Source: an uncultured Pelagibacteraceae bacterium
Lineage (GTDB): Bacteria > Pseudomonadota > Alphaproteobacteria > Pelagibacterales > Pelagibacteraceae
Assembly: GCA_902567045.1 (NCBI GenBank)
Contig: CACFLJ010000002.1
Location: 105,820-169,819, forward strand
Direction: 5' to 3'
Length of the DNA: 64,000 bases
In this document: piece by piece, positions 34,389-43,761 of the stretch
Position numbering within the stretch: the first letter of the stretch is position 1
Layout: every line of letters begins with the position of its first letter
Program-made: the position numbers and the translations under genes
Notes under the pieces: model-generated
What the model saw: the letters and a program-made list of their open reading frames with translations, nothing else
Databases searched by the model: none
Told to the model about the DNA's origin: nothing

Positions 34389-35711
34389 TTATTTTTTAGG
34401 TACGAATTCGTGGAAATTTTGTGTCATTGCTTCTGGAAAGTACATTACACATGCTAAAACAATTAATTGAATTACTACGAATGGAGCAAATCCTCTGAAA
34501 ATATCTGTTAATGAAATATGTGGAGGTGCAACTGATTTTAAATAAAAAGCTGCTGGACCAAAAGGTGGGCTCAAAAATGAAACTTGCATATTAACACAAA
34601 ACAATATTCCAAACCAAATTGGATCAAAACCAAGTGCAAGAACTATTGGTAAAAATACAGGCATAGCCAGTAGAACAATTCCAACCCAATCCATAAAAGC
34701 ACCCATTACCAAAAACATTATTTGCATCATAAAAATTAAATACATTGGTTTTAAATCATAGGCTAAAATCGTTTCAGCAACATATGTTGGTCCACCTGCA
34801 AGAGAATAAGCTCCAGCCAAAACTGTGGCTCCAAAAGTAATTGTTAAAATAGTACCTGAAGCTTTAAAAGTTCTAACAAGTGCATCTTTAAATAAAAACC
34901 ATGTAAGCTCTTTTCTTGCACCTATTATAATTAATGTTGCAACTACACCCATTCCAGCTGCTTCAGTGATGCCTGTTATTCCAGAATAAATTGAACCTAA
35001 AACAATTATTACAATACCAATTGGTGGCAAAAGGCCTGGAAGGTAAGACATTTTTTCTTTTAAAGTTAAAGCTGGTTCATCACTTAACGGCGCAAGATGT
35101 GGTTGTAATCTTGTTCGTATTAGAATGTAAGTAATTATTAAACCTGAAATCATTAAACCTGGAACAATAGCTTCTTGGAATAACATTGTAATTGATGTTT
35201 CTGTTGTTAATCCATATATAATTAAAACAATAGATGGGGGTATCATTGTGCCTAGAGAACCTGATGCACAAATAATACCAATCGACATATCTTGATCATA
35301 TTTCAATCTCAACATCTGAGGTAGCGCAATTAGCCCTAATAAAACTATTTCTCCTCCAATAATTCCACTCATCGCAGCCATAATTGTTGCCATGATTGCA
35401 GTTACAACACCTACCCCTCCTCTAGTTTTTCTTAACCAAGCATTTAATGCATCATATAAATCTCTCGCGATGTTGGAGCGTTCAAGTAAGGAGGCCATAA
35501 ATATAAATAGGGGTACTGATAAGAAAGAATACGTTACAACAAGAGAATAATATCTTGAAAGTAAAATTCCTAATGCATGCTCACCTATATACAAAAATAC
35601 GAGTACAGCACCCATAAAACCTGAGGCAAAACCCATTGGAACACCAATAGCTATAAGAGCTAGCAATCCAACTATAAGTATTATCGAGAGTGTTCCTATT
35701 TCAAATTCCAT
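34389..35711 (-). CDS. dctM: TRAP transporter large permease (DctM)
   Basis: A 440-residue membrane protein with about 12 hydrophobic helices. Family sequences are GVPMGFASGFMGAVL, LERSNIARDLYDAL, the GTMIPPSIVLIIYG loop (sodium/substrate hairpin) and LSPPFGPAAFYLKSVAPP near the C terminus. It forms the sodium-driven channel with DctQ. It starts one base after dctQ, and the enzymes after it suggest a sugar-acid cargo. Confidence 0.95.
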   Translation of the reverse strand: MEFEIGTLSIILIVGLLALIAIGVPMGFASGFMGAVLVFLYIGEHALGILLSRYYSLVVTYSFLSVPLFIFMASLLERSNIARDLYDALNAWLRKTRGGVGVVTAIMATIMAAMSGIIGGEIVLLGLIALPQMLRLKYDQDMSIGIICASGSLGTMIPPSIVLIIYGLTTETSITMLFQEAIVPGLMISGLIITYILIRTRLQPHLAPLSDEPALTLKEKMSYLPGLLPPIGIVIIVLGSIYSGITGITEAAGMGVVATLIIIGARKELTWFLFKDALVRTFKASGTILTITFGATVLAGAYSLAGGPTYVAETILAYDLKPMYLIFMMQIMFLVMGAFMDWVGIVLLAMPVFLPIVLALGFDPIWFGILFCVNMQVSFLSPPFGPAAFYLKSVAPPHISLTDIFRGFAPFVVIQLIVLACVMYFPEAMTQNFHEFVPKK

Positions 35712-35712
35712 G

Positions 35713-36303
35713 TTATTCTAAATCTTTTGCGGGATCGTATTGTCTTTCTTTAGGGTTTCTCCAATCAATTATTAAATTGTTAATAGACTGAAGTGCAATA
35801 AGAAATACACATATTAGTGTAAGTGGTTTCATAGTAGCTGGTATCGGTGGGTCCCAATAAGTTGCAAATCTCTCCCAGTTTACAAATGATCTGTAAGCAT
35901 CCTCCATACCACCATAAATTACAGCCCCTGCAAAAAGAACAATAACTACAGTGCTAATTAGATCAAAAATTCGCTGTGTTGGCCTATTAACATAATCATA
36001 TAATAATACTATTCTAATATGGCTTCTTAATCTTGTTGCATATATGCCTCCGACCAAATAACAAACACCAGCCAACCATAGGCATAATTCATTGGCCCAT
36101 AGGGTAGGTTTAAACAAAACATATCTCATAAAAATTTCGTACATCATTACAAGTACTATTACCGGAATTAAATATTTAATTGTGTGGCTTAAAAATAGAG
36201 AAATTCTATCTATCCAAAATATTGGAAAATCATCTTTACTTGCAACTTTTTCACTTTGCTCTTTTAATTGTTTATCTTGAAGCTCTTTATCGTTCATTGG
36301 CAA
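35713..36303 (-). CDS. dctQ: TRAP transporter small permease (DctQ)
   Basis: A 196-residue protein with four hydrophobic helices after a hydrophilic, charged N-terminus of about 30 residues. VMMYEIFMRYVLFKPTLWANELCLWLAG is broken here in description to RYVLFKPTLWANE, the typical DctQ core. It pairs with DctM. No clear ribosome site precedes the ATG; a second ATG two codons in is also possible. It is separated from dctP by a stem-loop. Confidence 0.92.
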   Translation of the reverse strand: MPMNDKELQDKQLKEQSEKVASKDDFPIFWIDRISLFLSHTIKYLIPVIVLVMMYEIFMRYVLFKPTLWANELCLWLAGVCYLVGGIYATRLRSHIRIVLLYDYVNRPTQRIFDLISTVVIVLFAGAVIYGGMEDAYRSFVNWERFATYWDPPIPATMKPLTLICVFLIALQSINNLIIDWRNPKERQYDPAKDLE

Positions 36304-36319
36304 ATAAATTGTTTAACAA

Positions 36320-36341
36320 GAAGGGCCCTTTCAGGCCCTTC
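36320..36341 (-). terminator. Stem-loop between dctP and dctQ
   Basis: GAAGGGCC (36320-36327) pairs with GGCCCTTC (36334-36341): an 8-bp GC-rich stem with a 6-base loop, outstanding in this AT-rich DNA. It starts 24 bases after the dctP stop. On the transcribed strand the run afterwards is only mildly T-rich, so partial termination or mRNA end protection is likely. Confidence 0.65.
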
Positions 36342-36365
36342 AATATTTTTTTATGTTGCTGATAA

Positions 36366-37382
36366 TTATAGGATACCGTTAGCTTTCATGTAAGCTTTGT
36401 GTATCTCAATAAGAGCGGCAGCTTCAGGAGATTTTTTCTTCCATTCTTCCCAAGCTCCGAGTGCAGCATTTCTGAACTTAAGTCTATCTTCTCTAGACCA
36501 GTCATGAAGAGTAACACCCATAGCAGTTAAAGCTTTAACTGCCTCAGCATTTTTTCTCTCAACTAAACTAGTGATTGTTCTACCGCAGATTTCGATTGCT
36601 GCTAGCATTGCACCTTTTTCATGAGGCTTTAACTTGTTCCAAACTTTTGTATTACAAGCTAAATGATCAGCTGGCATAGAGTGGAAACCTGGATATGTAG
36701 CATATTTATTTTGCTCATAGTGTCCACCTGCATAGTTTGTAGCTAAAGATGAATAGTCGGCACCATCAATTAGACCAGTTTGTAAAGCAGTTGGAACTTC
36801 GCCAAAATCCATCACTATCGGCTTAGCACCTAATGCTGTAAAGATCATACTTTCCATTCCTGGAGGCGATCTAAATTTAAAGTCTTTGATAGACGCAACA
36901 TCTGGAATTGGTTTGCTAGATATTAAAGACTCATGTCCTGGTATCCACCAACCGATTAAAGTCATTCCATATTTGTTGTATAGTGCATCAACTGCTTCTT
37001 GAGCTCCTGGGAACTTTAAGAAGTCATATTGTTGATAAGGGTTATCATATCCACCCATTACATCACCTGCGAATTGAAAAGCTGCATTTTTACCAGTTTG
37101 GTATCCAGCACCTGTCATATCACAATCAATAATTCCAGTTTGTGCAGAGTTAAATACCTCAGCAGACTTTCCTGTAACTGATGATGAGTAGAACATTTGT
37201 ACTTTTAAGCTTCCGCCAGAAAACTTTTCTACGTTTTTAGCGAATTGAGCTGCAACTTCACCATTTGGTGAACTAGCTGTAAAGTGAGTTTCTATTTTTA
37301 AAGTTTTTGCATTAGCAGAACCAAATAAAGCAATAGAAACTACAGCAATAGCAGCAGTTATTTTTGTTATTAATTTTAACAT
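36366..37382 (-). CDS. dctP: TRAP transporter substrate-binding protein (DctP)
   Basis: A 338-residue periplasmic protein with a signal peptide (1-25, ending SANA). The conserved ligand arginine is Arg171 (FKFRSPPGM), which grips a carboxylate. PTALQTGLIDGAD and the surrounding helix are typical of DctP. The ligand is probably a carboxylate sugar acid given the operon, but could be another acid. GAGAGGG lies 6 bases before the ATG and is inside a predicted hairpin (37385-37431). Confidence 0.93.
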   Translation of the reverse strand: MLKLITKITAAIAVVSIALFGSANAKTLKIETHFTASSPNGEVAAQFAKNVEKFSGGSLKVQMFYSSSVTGKSAEVFNSAQTGIIDCDMTGAGYQTGKNAAFQFAGDVMGGYDNPYQQYDFLKFPGAQEAVDALYNKYGMTLIGWWIPGHESLISSKPIPDVASIKDFKFRSPPGMESMIFTALGAKPIVMDFGEVPTALQTGLIDGADYSSLATNYAGGHYEQNKYATYPGFHSMPADHLACNTKVWNKLKPHEKGAMLAAIEICGRTITSLVERKNAEAVKALTAMGVTLHDWSREDRLKFRNAALGAWEEWKKKSPEAAALIEIHKAYMKANGIL

Positions 37383-37384
37383 TA

Positions 37385-37431
37385 TTTTCCCTCTCAGTTA
37401 TGTTTTTATAAATTTAAACATAAAGGGAAAA
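37385..37431 (-). promoter_or_regulatory. Leader hairpin covering the dctP ribosome binding site
   Basis: On the transcribed strand TTTTCCC (from 37431-37425) can pair with GGGAAAA (37391-37385), and inside this TTATGTTT (37423-37416) pairs with AAACATAA (37405-37398). An uneven internal loop (1 versus 6 bases) separates the two stems. The GGG of the ribosome site GAGAGGG is in the outer stem, so folding would hide it. This could allow translational control of dctP; AT-rich pairing makes it tentative. Confidence 0.4.
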
Positions 37432-37506
37432 AAAATTCAAATAAAAGAGGTAAATAAATTTATAAAAATAATTAATTTTTGTAATTACAACCAAAAGTTG
37501 TTGTTT

Positions 37507-38475
37507 TTAAACAACTTCAGATAAAAGAGGTTTTTGAGAAAAAAAACATTTTATATTATCAACAGCTAACATACTCATAGCTAATCTAGTTTCATGTGTC
37601 GCACTACCAACATGAGGAAGAACAAAACAATTTTCTAACTCTAAATATCTCTTATCAAGATTAGGCTCATTATTGAAAACATCTAATCCTGCTCCATAGA
37701 TTTTTTTATTTTGTAAAACTTCAATGAGAGCATCATCATCTACTGTTGATCCTCTTGAAGTATTTATGAAAACCGAATGTTTTGGAAATAATTTTAAACT
37801 TTCTGAATTAATTATATTTTTAGTTTCTGTGGTAGCAGGAGTATGCAAACTTACATAATCACAATTTGGTAGCATTGATTTTAAATCAGGGTAAAAAGTT
37901 GCATCTTTTTCCAAATCACTAGTTAACTTATTTCTGTTGTAATAAACTATCTTCATTTTAAACGCTCTAGCCCTATCTGCAACTATTTGTCCGATCCTTC
38001 CCATACCTATTATACCTAAAGTTTTTCCTGTAATTTCATTACCAACCATTAATTTAGTAATATCTGGTCTATGATCTTTCCAAGTATTTGTCTTAACTAA
38101 ATTATAAGCCTCACCAATTCTTCTTGACGATGCTAAAATTAAAAGAATTGTTATTTCTGCTACAGCATCATTTAATACATTTGGTGTATTTGAAACCTTG
38201 ATATTTTTTTCTTTAGCTGATTGTGTATGAATATTGTCATAGCCAACCCCAACATGACCAATAATTTTTAATTTTCCATTTAAACTATCAAAAAAATTTT
38301 TATCTAATTTATCAAAACTTGTAGATATTAAACCATCATATTCATTAGAAAGTTTTATTAATTCCTTATATGTGTAAGGTTTGTCTTCTAAATTAAGAGT
38401 TACATCAAATTCTTTTTTTAATATTTCTTCAGCACCATCAGAAATTTTTCGAGAAACTAAAATTTTTGGTTTCAT
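37507..38475 (-). CDS. D-isomer-specific 2-hydroxyacid dehydrogenase (glyoxylate/hydroxypyruvate reductase-like)
   Basis: A 322-residue NAD(P)-dependent dehydrogenase. The Rossmann loop is GMGRIG (157-162); the catalytic Arg241, Glu270 and His288 (LPHVGSAT) are all present. HVGVGYDNI and NTPNVLNDAVAE are typical of the GhrB/GRHPR group. It would reduce hydroxypyruvate or a similar 2-keto acid, or oxidise a D-2-hydroxyacid in catabolism. It starts one base after the dehydratase. Confidence 0.9.
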   Translation of the reverse strand: MKPKILVSRKISDGAEEILKKEFDVTLNLEDKPYTYKELIKLSNEYDGLISTSFDKLDKNFFDSLNGKLKIIGHVGVGYDNIHTQSAKEKNIKVSNTPNVLNDAVAEITILLILASSRRIGEAYNLVKTNTWKDHRPDITKLMVGNEITGKTLGIIGMGRIGQIVADRARAFKMKIVYYNRNKLTSDLEKDATFYPDLKSMLPNCDYVSLHTPATTETKNIINSESLKLFPKHSVFINTSRGSTVDDDALIEVLQNKKIYGAGLDVFNNEPNLDKRYLELENCFVLPHVGSATHETRLAMSMLAVDNIKCFFSQKPLLSEVV

Positions 38476-40251
38476 CTAATGAGAGTTTCTTAGAACACCT
38501 TTTGTTTTAGTAATGTCTAAATACTGATCTCTTGACATAATGCATGCGCCGTCTTCAAGTTGACCAACATTTGATCTAGATATTTCTTGCCACGGAGTTT
38601 GATTTGTAAGTTTTTTTATCCTTTTCTTTTTTCTTCTTTTAATAAATTCTAACTTTGTTATTTGAAGATCGACTCTTCTTTTATTAAGATCTATTGTCAT
38701 TTTATCTCCTGTCTTAACAATAGCTAAATCACCGCCAACAGCAGACTCTGGTGATACATGAAGTATTGATGGGCTTTCGGAGGTACCACTCTGTCTACCA
38801 TCTCCAAGCGTTGGAAGTGCATTAATGCCTTTTTTTAGTAGTCTATCTGGCGGTTGCATATTAACCACCTCAGCAGAACCAGGGTATCCAACAGGCCCAC
38901 AACCTCTTATTATTAAAATAGAATTTTCATCTATTTTTAGTTTCTTACTATTGATCCTGTCATGATAATCCTCTGGACCTTCAAAAACTACTGCTTTTCC
39001 CTTAAAAACGTTTGGATGTTTAGGGTTTGATAAATATCTATCTCTAAATTCTTTACTAATTACTGAAGTTTTCATAATTGCTGATGAAAAAAAATTTCCT
39101 TTCATAACTAGAAACCCTGCCTTGTCAGTCAAATTGTCTTCAAATGTTTTAATAACATCTCTATCTACATCGATTTTTTTTCTTAAATTTTGCGCAACTG
39201 TTTTGCCAGTTACAGTAATTAAGTTTTGGTGAATTTTATTATTCTTCATTAATTCTTTCATGATTGCTGGTATACCTCCAGCTCTATAAAAACCTTCCAT
39301 TAAATGTTCACCTGCAGGTTGGCAGTTTGCTAATAAAGGAATTTTGTGCCCAAGTTTTTGCCAATTAGATAAATCAAATTTAACACCCATATGTTTTGCA
39401 ATAGCAATTAAATGTGTAGTACAATTACTAGATGCTCCTATAGCACTTGCAACTATAACTGCATTTTCAAAAGCTTTCTTTGTCATAATTTTTGAAGGAG
39501 TTAAATCTTCATGAACCATTTTTACAATTCTAGATCCAGTCTCAAAAGAAATTTGTTCTCTTTCTCTGTAGGGAGCTGGTATTACTGCACATCCTGGTAA
39601 AGACATTCCCAATGCCTCAGCAACAGAATTCATTGATGAAGCAGTTCCCATTGTATTGCAATGGCCAGGGCTTGGTGAAGATGCTGCTGCCATATCCATA
39701 AATTCTTCGTAATTAATTTCTCCCTTAGCATGTAATCTTCTTGCCTCCCAAATAATGGTTCCTGCACCAGCTTTCTTACCTTTATAATTTCCGTCAAGCA
39801 TTGGACCACCAGATAAAACAATTGCAGGAATATTGACTGTTGCAGCTGCCATTAACGCTGCTGGGGTAGTTTTATCACATCCAGTTGTAAGTATAACTCC
39901 ATCAAGTGGGTATCCGTAAAGTATCTCAACCAAAGACAAATATGATAAGTTTCTATCCAACATTGCAGTAGGCTTTTTTCCAGTTTCTTGAATTGGGTGA
40001 GTAGGAAATTCCATTGGAATACCGCCTGCTCTTCTAATTCCATCTTTAATTCTTTTACTTAAATCCAAAAAATGTCTGTTACATGGAGATAAATCACTCC
40101 CAGATTGGGCTATTCCAATTATTGGATTTCCTGATTGAAGTTCTTTTCTTGTAAGACCATAATTTAGATATCTTTCTAAATACATGGCTGTCATACCTGG
40201 ATCTTTTGGGTCGTCAAACCATTGTTTACTTCTTAAATTCTTCTTTTTCAT
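38476..40251 (-). CDS. IlvD/Edd-family sugar-acid dehydratase (arabinonate/xylonate-type)
   Basis: A 591-residue iron-sulfur dehydratase. The cluster cysteines are Cys57 (LSPCNRH), Cys125 (TTGCDKTTP) and Cys198 (GHCNTMG), matching the [2Fe-2S] L-arabinonate and D-xylonate dehydratases rather than branched-chain IlvD. The end reads VLRNSH, like the KDSH terminus of the arabinonate enzyme. It would make a 2-keto-3-deoxy acid from an aldonate. It heads the leftward sugar-acid unit. Confidence 0.9.
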   Translation of the reverse strand: MKKKNLRSKQWFDDPKDPGMTAMYLERYLNYGLTRKELQSGNPIIGIAQSGSDLSPCNRHFLDLSKRIKDGIRRAGGIPMEFPTHPIQETGKKPTAMLDRNLSYLSLVEILYGYPLDGVILTTGCDKTTPAALMAAATVNIPAIVLSGGPMLDGNYKGKKAGAGTIIWEARRLHAKGEINYEEFMDMAAASSPSPGHCNTMGTASSMNSVAEALGMSLPGCAVIPAPYREREQISFETGSRIVKMVHEDLTPSKIMTKKAFENAVIVASAIGASSNCTTHLIAIAKHMGVKFDLSNWQKLGHKIPLLANCQPAGEHLMEGFYRAGGIPAIMKELMKNNKIHQNLITVTGKTVAQNLRKKIDVDRDVIKTFEDNLTDKAGFLVMKGNFFSSAIMKTSVISKEFRDRYLSNPKHPNVFKGKAVVFEGPEDYHDRINSKKLKIDENSILIIRGCGPVGYPGSAEVVNMQPPDRLLKKGINALPTLGDGRQSGTSESPSILHVSPESAVGGDLAIVKTGDKMTIDLNKRRVDLQITKLEFIKRRKKKRIKKLTNQTPWQEISRSNVGQLEDGACIMSRDQYLDITKTKGVLRNSH

Positions 40252-40298
40252 AAAATAATAAAATATATTATAGTGATATATAAAACCTTAATTAAAAA

Positions 40299-41804
40299 AT
40301 GAATAGTCTAATTGTACTCAATAAAAATGATAATGTAGGCGTAAGTCAATTTATTATACCAGAAAAAACGAAAATTAATGGTCAAGAGATAAGTACTATT
40401 GATCCTATACCGTTTGGACACAAAGTTTGTTTAAAACCCATAAACAAAGGTGATCCTATAATAAAGTATGATCAGATAATTGGATTTGCATCAAAAAATA
40501 TTACCGCTGGTGAACATGTTCATTCTCATAATTTAGAATTCAGAGAATTTGATAGAGAATTTAAAGTAAAAAGCAAAAAAACAATTGTTGATGAAAAAGT
40601 TGATACCTATTTCAATGGAATATTAAGAGATAACGGTCAAGTAGCTACCAGAAATTATATAGGTATCGTTAGTACAGTTAATTGTTCAGCAACTGTTACT
40701 AAAATGATTGTTGAAAAAATAAAATATTCTAACATTTTAAATGATTACCCTAATATTGATGGCATAGTTCCGATTACTCACTCAACTGGATGTGGCATGA
40801 ATACTGTAAGCGAAGGAATGCAAATGTTTCAAAGAACAATTGATGGTTTTAAGAACCATCCAAATTTTTCACATGTATTTGTTATTGGTTTAGGTTGTGA
40901 ATGTGCTCAAGTAAGTTTGTTTGATGATTCTGTAAAAAAACACAACAGAATTCATTTTTTAACAATTCAAGATGAAGGCGGAACTAAAAAAATTGTCGAA
41001 AAAGTTCTATCACAAATAAAAAATTTATTACCTGAAGCTAATAAATTAAAGAGAACCCCTCAGTCTGTTAGCCATTTAACTTTAGCTCTTCAATGTGGAG
41101 GATCAGATGGATACTCTGGTATTACTGCAAATCCAGCTCTAGGTGTTGCGGCTGATTTGTTAGTTAAAAAAGGTGGAAGTTCCATATTATCTGAAACTCC
41201 TGAAATTTATGGAGCTGAGCATCTTCTAATTAATAGAGCAAACAGTCAAGCAACAGCAGATAAATTAATAGAAAGATTAAAATGGTGGAAAAACTATACT
41301 TCTATTAATAACAGCACAATGGATAATAACCCTGCTCCTGGAAATAAAAGAGGTGGTTTAACTACTATACTTGAAAAGTCACTGGGTGCAGTTGCAAAAG
41401 GTGGTAAATCAATTCTAGAAGATGTGCTTGAATACGCAGAACCATTAAAAAATAAAGGTTTTAACTTTATGGACTCTCCAGGGTATGACCCTGTGTCTGT
41501 AACAGGTCAAGTTGCTTCAGGTGCAAATGTAATTTGTTTTACAACAGGTAGAGGTTCATGTTTTGGATGCAAACCTGTTCCAAGTTTAAAATTATCTACA
41601 AATACTGCGATGTATGAAAAAATGGAAGAAGATATGGATATAAATTGTGGGACTATTGCAGAAGGTAAGGAAGACATTGAAAAAGTTGGAAATAGAATAT
41701 TTGATCTAGTTGTAAACACTGCATCAGGAAATAAATCGAAAAGTGAAATTAATGGCTACGGTGACGAGGAGTTTAATCCTTGGCAAGTAGGCGTAGTAAT
41801 GTAA
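40299..41804 (+). CDS. Altronate/galactarate dehydratase family protein (UxaA-like)
   Basis: A 501-residue dehydratase of the UxaA/GarD family. Residues 1-80 are the SAF domain (GHKVCLKPINKGDPIIKYDQ, AGEHVHSHN). The main domain carries GILRDNGQVATRNYIG, THSTGCGM, GLGCECAQ and LALQCGGSDGYSG, and the C-terminal part has TTGRGSCFG, which holds conserved cysteines. Substrates in the family are altronate, galactarate or related acids. It is divergent from the IlvD-type gene across 47 bases, suggesting shared control. Confidence 0.9.
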   Translation: MNSLIVLNKNDNVGVSQFIIPEKTKINGQEISTIDPIPFGHKVCLKPINKGDPIIKYDQIIGFASKNITAGEHVHSHNLEFREFDREFKVKSKKTIVDEKVDTYFNGILRDNGQVATRNYIGIVSTVNCSATVTKMIVEKIKYSNILNDYPNIDGIVPITHSTGCGMNTVSEGMQMFQRTIDGFKNHPNFSHVFVIGLGCECAQVSLFDDSVKKHNRIHFLTIQDEGGTKKIVEKVLSQIKNLLPEANKLKRTPQSVSHLTLALQCGGSDGYSGITANPALGVAADLLVKKGGSSILSETPEIYGAEHLLINRANSQATADKLIERLKWWKNYTSINNSTMDNNPAPGNKRGGLTTILEKSLGAVAKGGKSILEDVLEYAEPLKNKGFNFMDSPGYDPVSVTGQVASGANVICFTTGRGSCFGCKPVPSLKLSTNTAMYEKMEEDMDINCGTIAEGKEDIEKVGNRIFDLVVNTASGNKSKSEINGYGDEEFNPWQVGVVM

Positions 41805-41832
41805 CTTTTTGATAAATTTTTCATAAATTATC

Positions 41833-42717
41833 ATGTCAAAAAATCAAAAAGCCTCTTTAATTAAGGTTATTTTTCTATCAGCTTCAGGGTTTTTTTTATT
41901 TGTTTGTATGGACTCAACTGCAAAATATTTAGGAAATGTTATGCCAGTTACACAAGCTGTATGGGGAAGGTTTTTTTTTCACTTTGTTGCTCTTTGTGTC
42001 TATTTCGTAATCTTTAAGCCGAAGCTAAATTTAACTAGAAATTTTAAAATTCAAATTATTAGATCATTATTAATGGTTACAGCAACTTTCTTTATGTTCA
42101 ACTCTTTACAAAGATTTGATTTGGTTGACATATATGTAGTTTTTTTTAGTGCTCCATTAATTGTTTCACTTTTATCTGCATATTTTTTAAAAGATATATT
42201 GTCTCCTAAAGGTACAATTTTGATGTTGCTAAGTTTTGGATCAATTATCTATGCTCTAGGACCTAGTATGAAAGTATTATCGCCAGAATTAATCTTTCCT
42301 ATTGTGCCACCACTATGTTGGGCGCTTTATCAATTTTTTACAAAACTTATTTCAGGAAACAATGAACCTTTCTCAGCAGTTTTTTATACGGCAGTTACTG
42401 GAGCTTTGATATTTACAATTTATATTTCATTCAATTGGGTACCGATTGAAAATAATATTTATTGGATTGGTTTAGTTGCTATGGGAATTTTTGGTTTTAT
42501 AAGTCACTTTATAATTATTTATGCAATTCAATTATCTAATTTGTCATTTGTGACTAATTTTCAGTATTCTCAGTTACTTTGGTCAACAATAATCAATTTT
42601 TTAATTTTTGGGGTTCCAGCGGATATAAGTAAAATAATTGGTCTTATTGGAATTATAATTTTTGGAGTTTTGTTTATTAGAGTTGAGGGAACAAAAAAGG
42701 TTAAAAAAATTAATTAA
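41833..42717 (+). CDS. DMT-superfamily (EamA) permease
   Basis: A 294-residue protein with ten hydrophobic helices in two repeats. The start FLFVCMDSTAKYLGNVMPV and the repeat ALYQFFTKLISG are typical of EamA permeases. It lies 28 bases after the UxaA-like gene and may carry its substrate or product. The 3' end overlaps the convergent oxidoreductase by 8 bases. Confidence 0.83.
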   Translation: MSKNQKASLIKVIFLSASGFFLFVCMDSTAKYLGNVMPVTQAVWGRFFFHFVALCVYFVIFKPKLNLTRNFKIQIIRSLLMVTATFFMFNSLQRFDLVDIYVVFFSAPLIVSLLSAYFLKDILSPKGTILMLLSFGSIIYALGPSMKVLSPELIFPIVPPLCWALYQFFTKLISGNNEPFSAVFYTAVTGALIFTIYISFNWVPIENNIYWIGLVAMGIFGFISHFIIIYAIQLSNLSFVTNFQYSQLLWSTIINFLIFGVPADISKIIGLIGIIIFGVLFIRVEGTKKVKKIN

Positions 42718-43750
42718 TTTTTATTTTTTTACCTGATTGAGAGCTTTTGTTTATTGCATCAAAAATTATTAAAGAATTTAATCCATCCTTACCAGTCACT
42801 TTTGGTTTTTCTTTTTTCAAAACTACTCTAGAAAAATGATCGATCTGATTAATCAAAGTTTCATCACTTTTTTGAACTTTAATTTTATTATTTAAAATAT
42901 TATTCCACCAACTTCTTTCTTTTTTATAGTACCATAACTTTAAATTAGGAAATTGAACAGAACCTCTAGTTCCTCCAATAAAATATGAAGATTGATCAGT
43001 TATTGGATAAGCAGGATTTTCACCAGCAGTTAATTCATAGCTCCATGGTGAGGTTATAGTATCGGATACATTTAAAGTACATAAAGTTCCAGATTTAAAA
43101 AACAAATTTACTGAAGCTGTATCCTCAACCTTATATTTTCTAATATTATTTGATTTAAACGCCTGAACATATTTAACAGGGCCAAGTAAATAACAAATTA
43201 TATCAATATCATGAACTAAATTAATACCTAATGGTCCACCGCCCTCACTTACTCTCCATTTTTCATTAAAATATTTTTTATGTTTATATAGCCAGCATAA
43301 AATATTTGCAGATACAATTTTACCAAGTTTTTTACTTTGTATAATTCTTTTTACTTTATTAATAATTGAATTATGACGTCTGTGATATCCTATCACTAAT
43401 GAAGTTTTATTTGAGCGTGCACTATTAATGATTTTTTTTGCAGATTTAATATTATCTGAAATTGGCTTCTCTAATAAAACAGGAATTTTAGCTTTCAAAA
43501 ATTGAACTGTATCATTTTCATGTAAGACATTGGGTGTTGCAATTATCACTGCATCAGGTTTATTTTTTGCTAATAAAATTTTGACATTTTTATAAAGTGG
43601 AACGTTGAATTTTTTAGATAACTTTATTCCATTTTTTTTTATTTCAACAATTGAGTGAAGAGTCGCAAATTTTGATTTTTGAATAGCTATAATATGTTGT
43701 AGTCCCATTAAACCTATTCCAACAACAGATATTTTAATTTTCTTAGGCAC
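42710..43750 (-). CDS. Gfo/Idh/MocA-family oxidoreductase
   Basis: A 346-residue NAD(P)-dependent enzyme acting on sugars or inositols. The nucleotide loop is GIGLMG (11-16), and the catalytic lysine motif is LLEKPIS (Glu94-Lys95-Pro96). GYHRRHNSI and the histidine pair in LVHDIDIICYLLG match the family. It closes the glucose-type ABC operon, 11 bases after the SDR, so it probably oxidises the imported sugar. Confidence 0.88.
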   Translation of the reverse strand: MPKKIKISVVGIGLMGLQHIIAIQKSKFATLHSIVEIKKNGIKLSKKFNVPLYKNVKILLAKNKPDAVIIATPNVLHENDTVQFLKAKIPVLLEKPISDNIKSAKKIINSARSNKTSLVIGYHRRHNSIINKVKRIIQSKKLGKIVSANILCWLYKHKKYFNEKWRVSEGGGPLGINLVHDIDIICYLLGPVKYVQAFKSNNIRKYKVEDTASVNLFFKSGTLCTLNVSDTITSPWSYELTAGENPAYPITDQSSYFIGGTRGSVQFPNLKLWYYKKERSWWNNILNNKIKVQKSDETLINQIDHFSRVVLKKEKPKVTGKDGLNSLIIFDAINKSSQSGKKIKIN

Positions 43751-43761
43751 TTATATAATTT

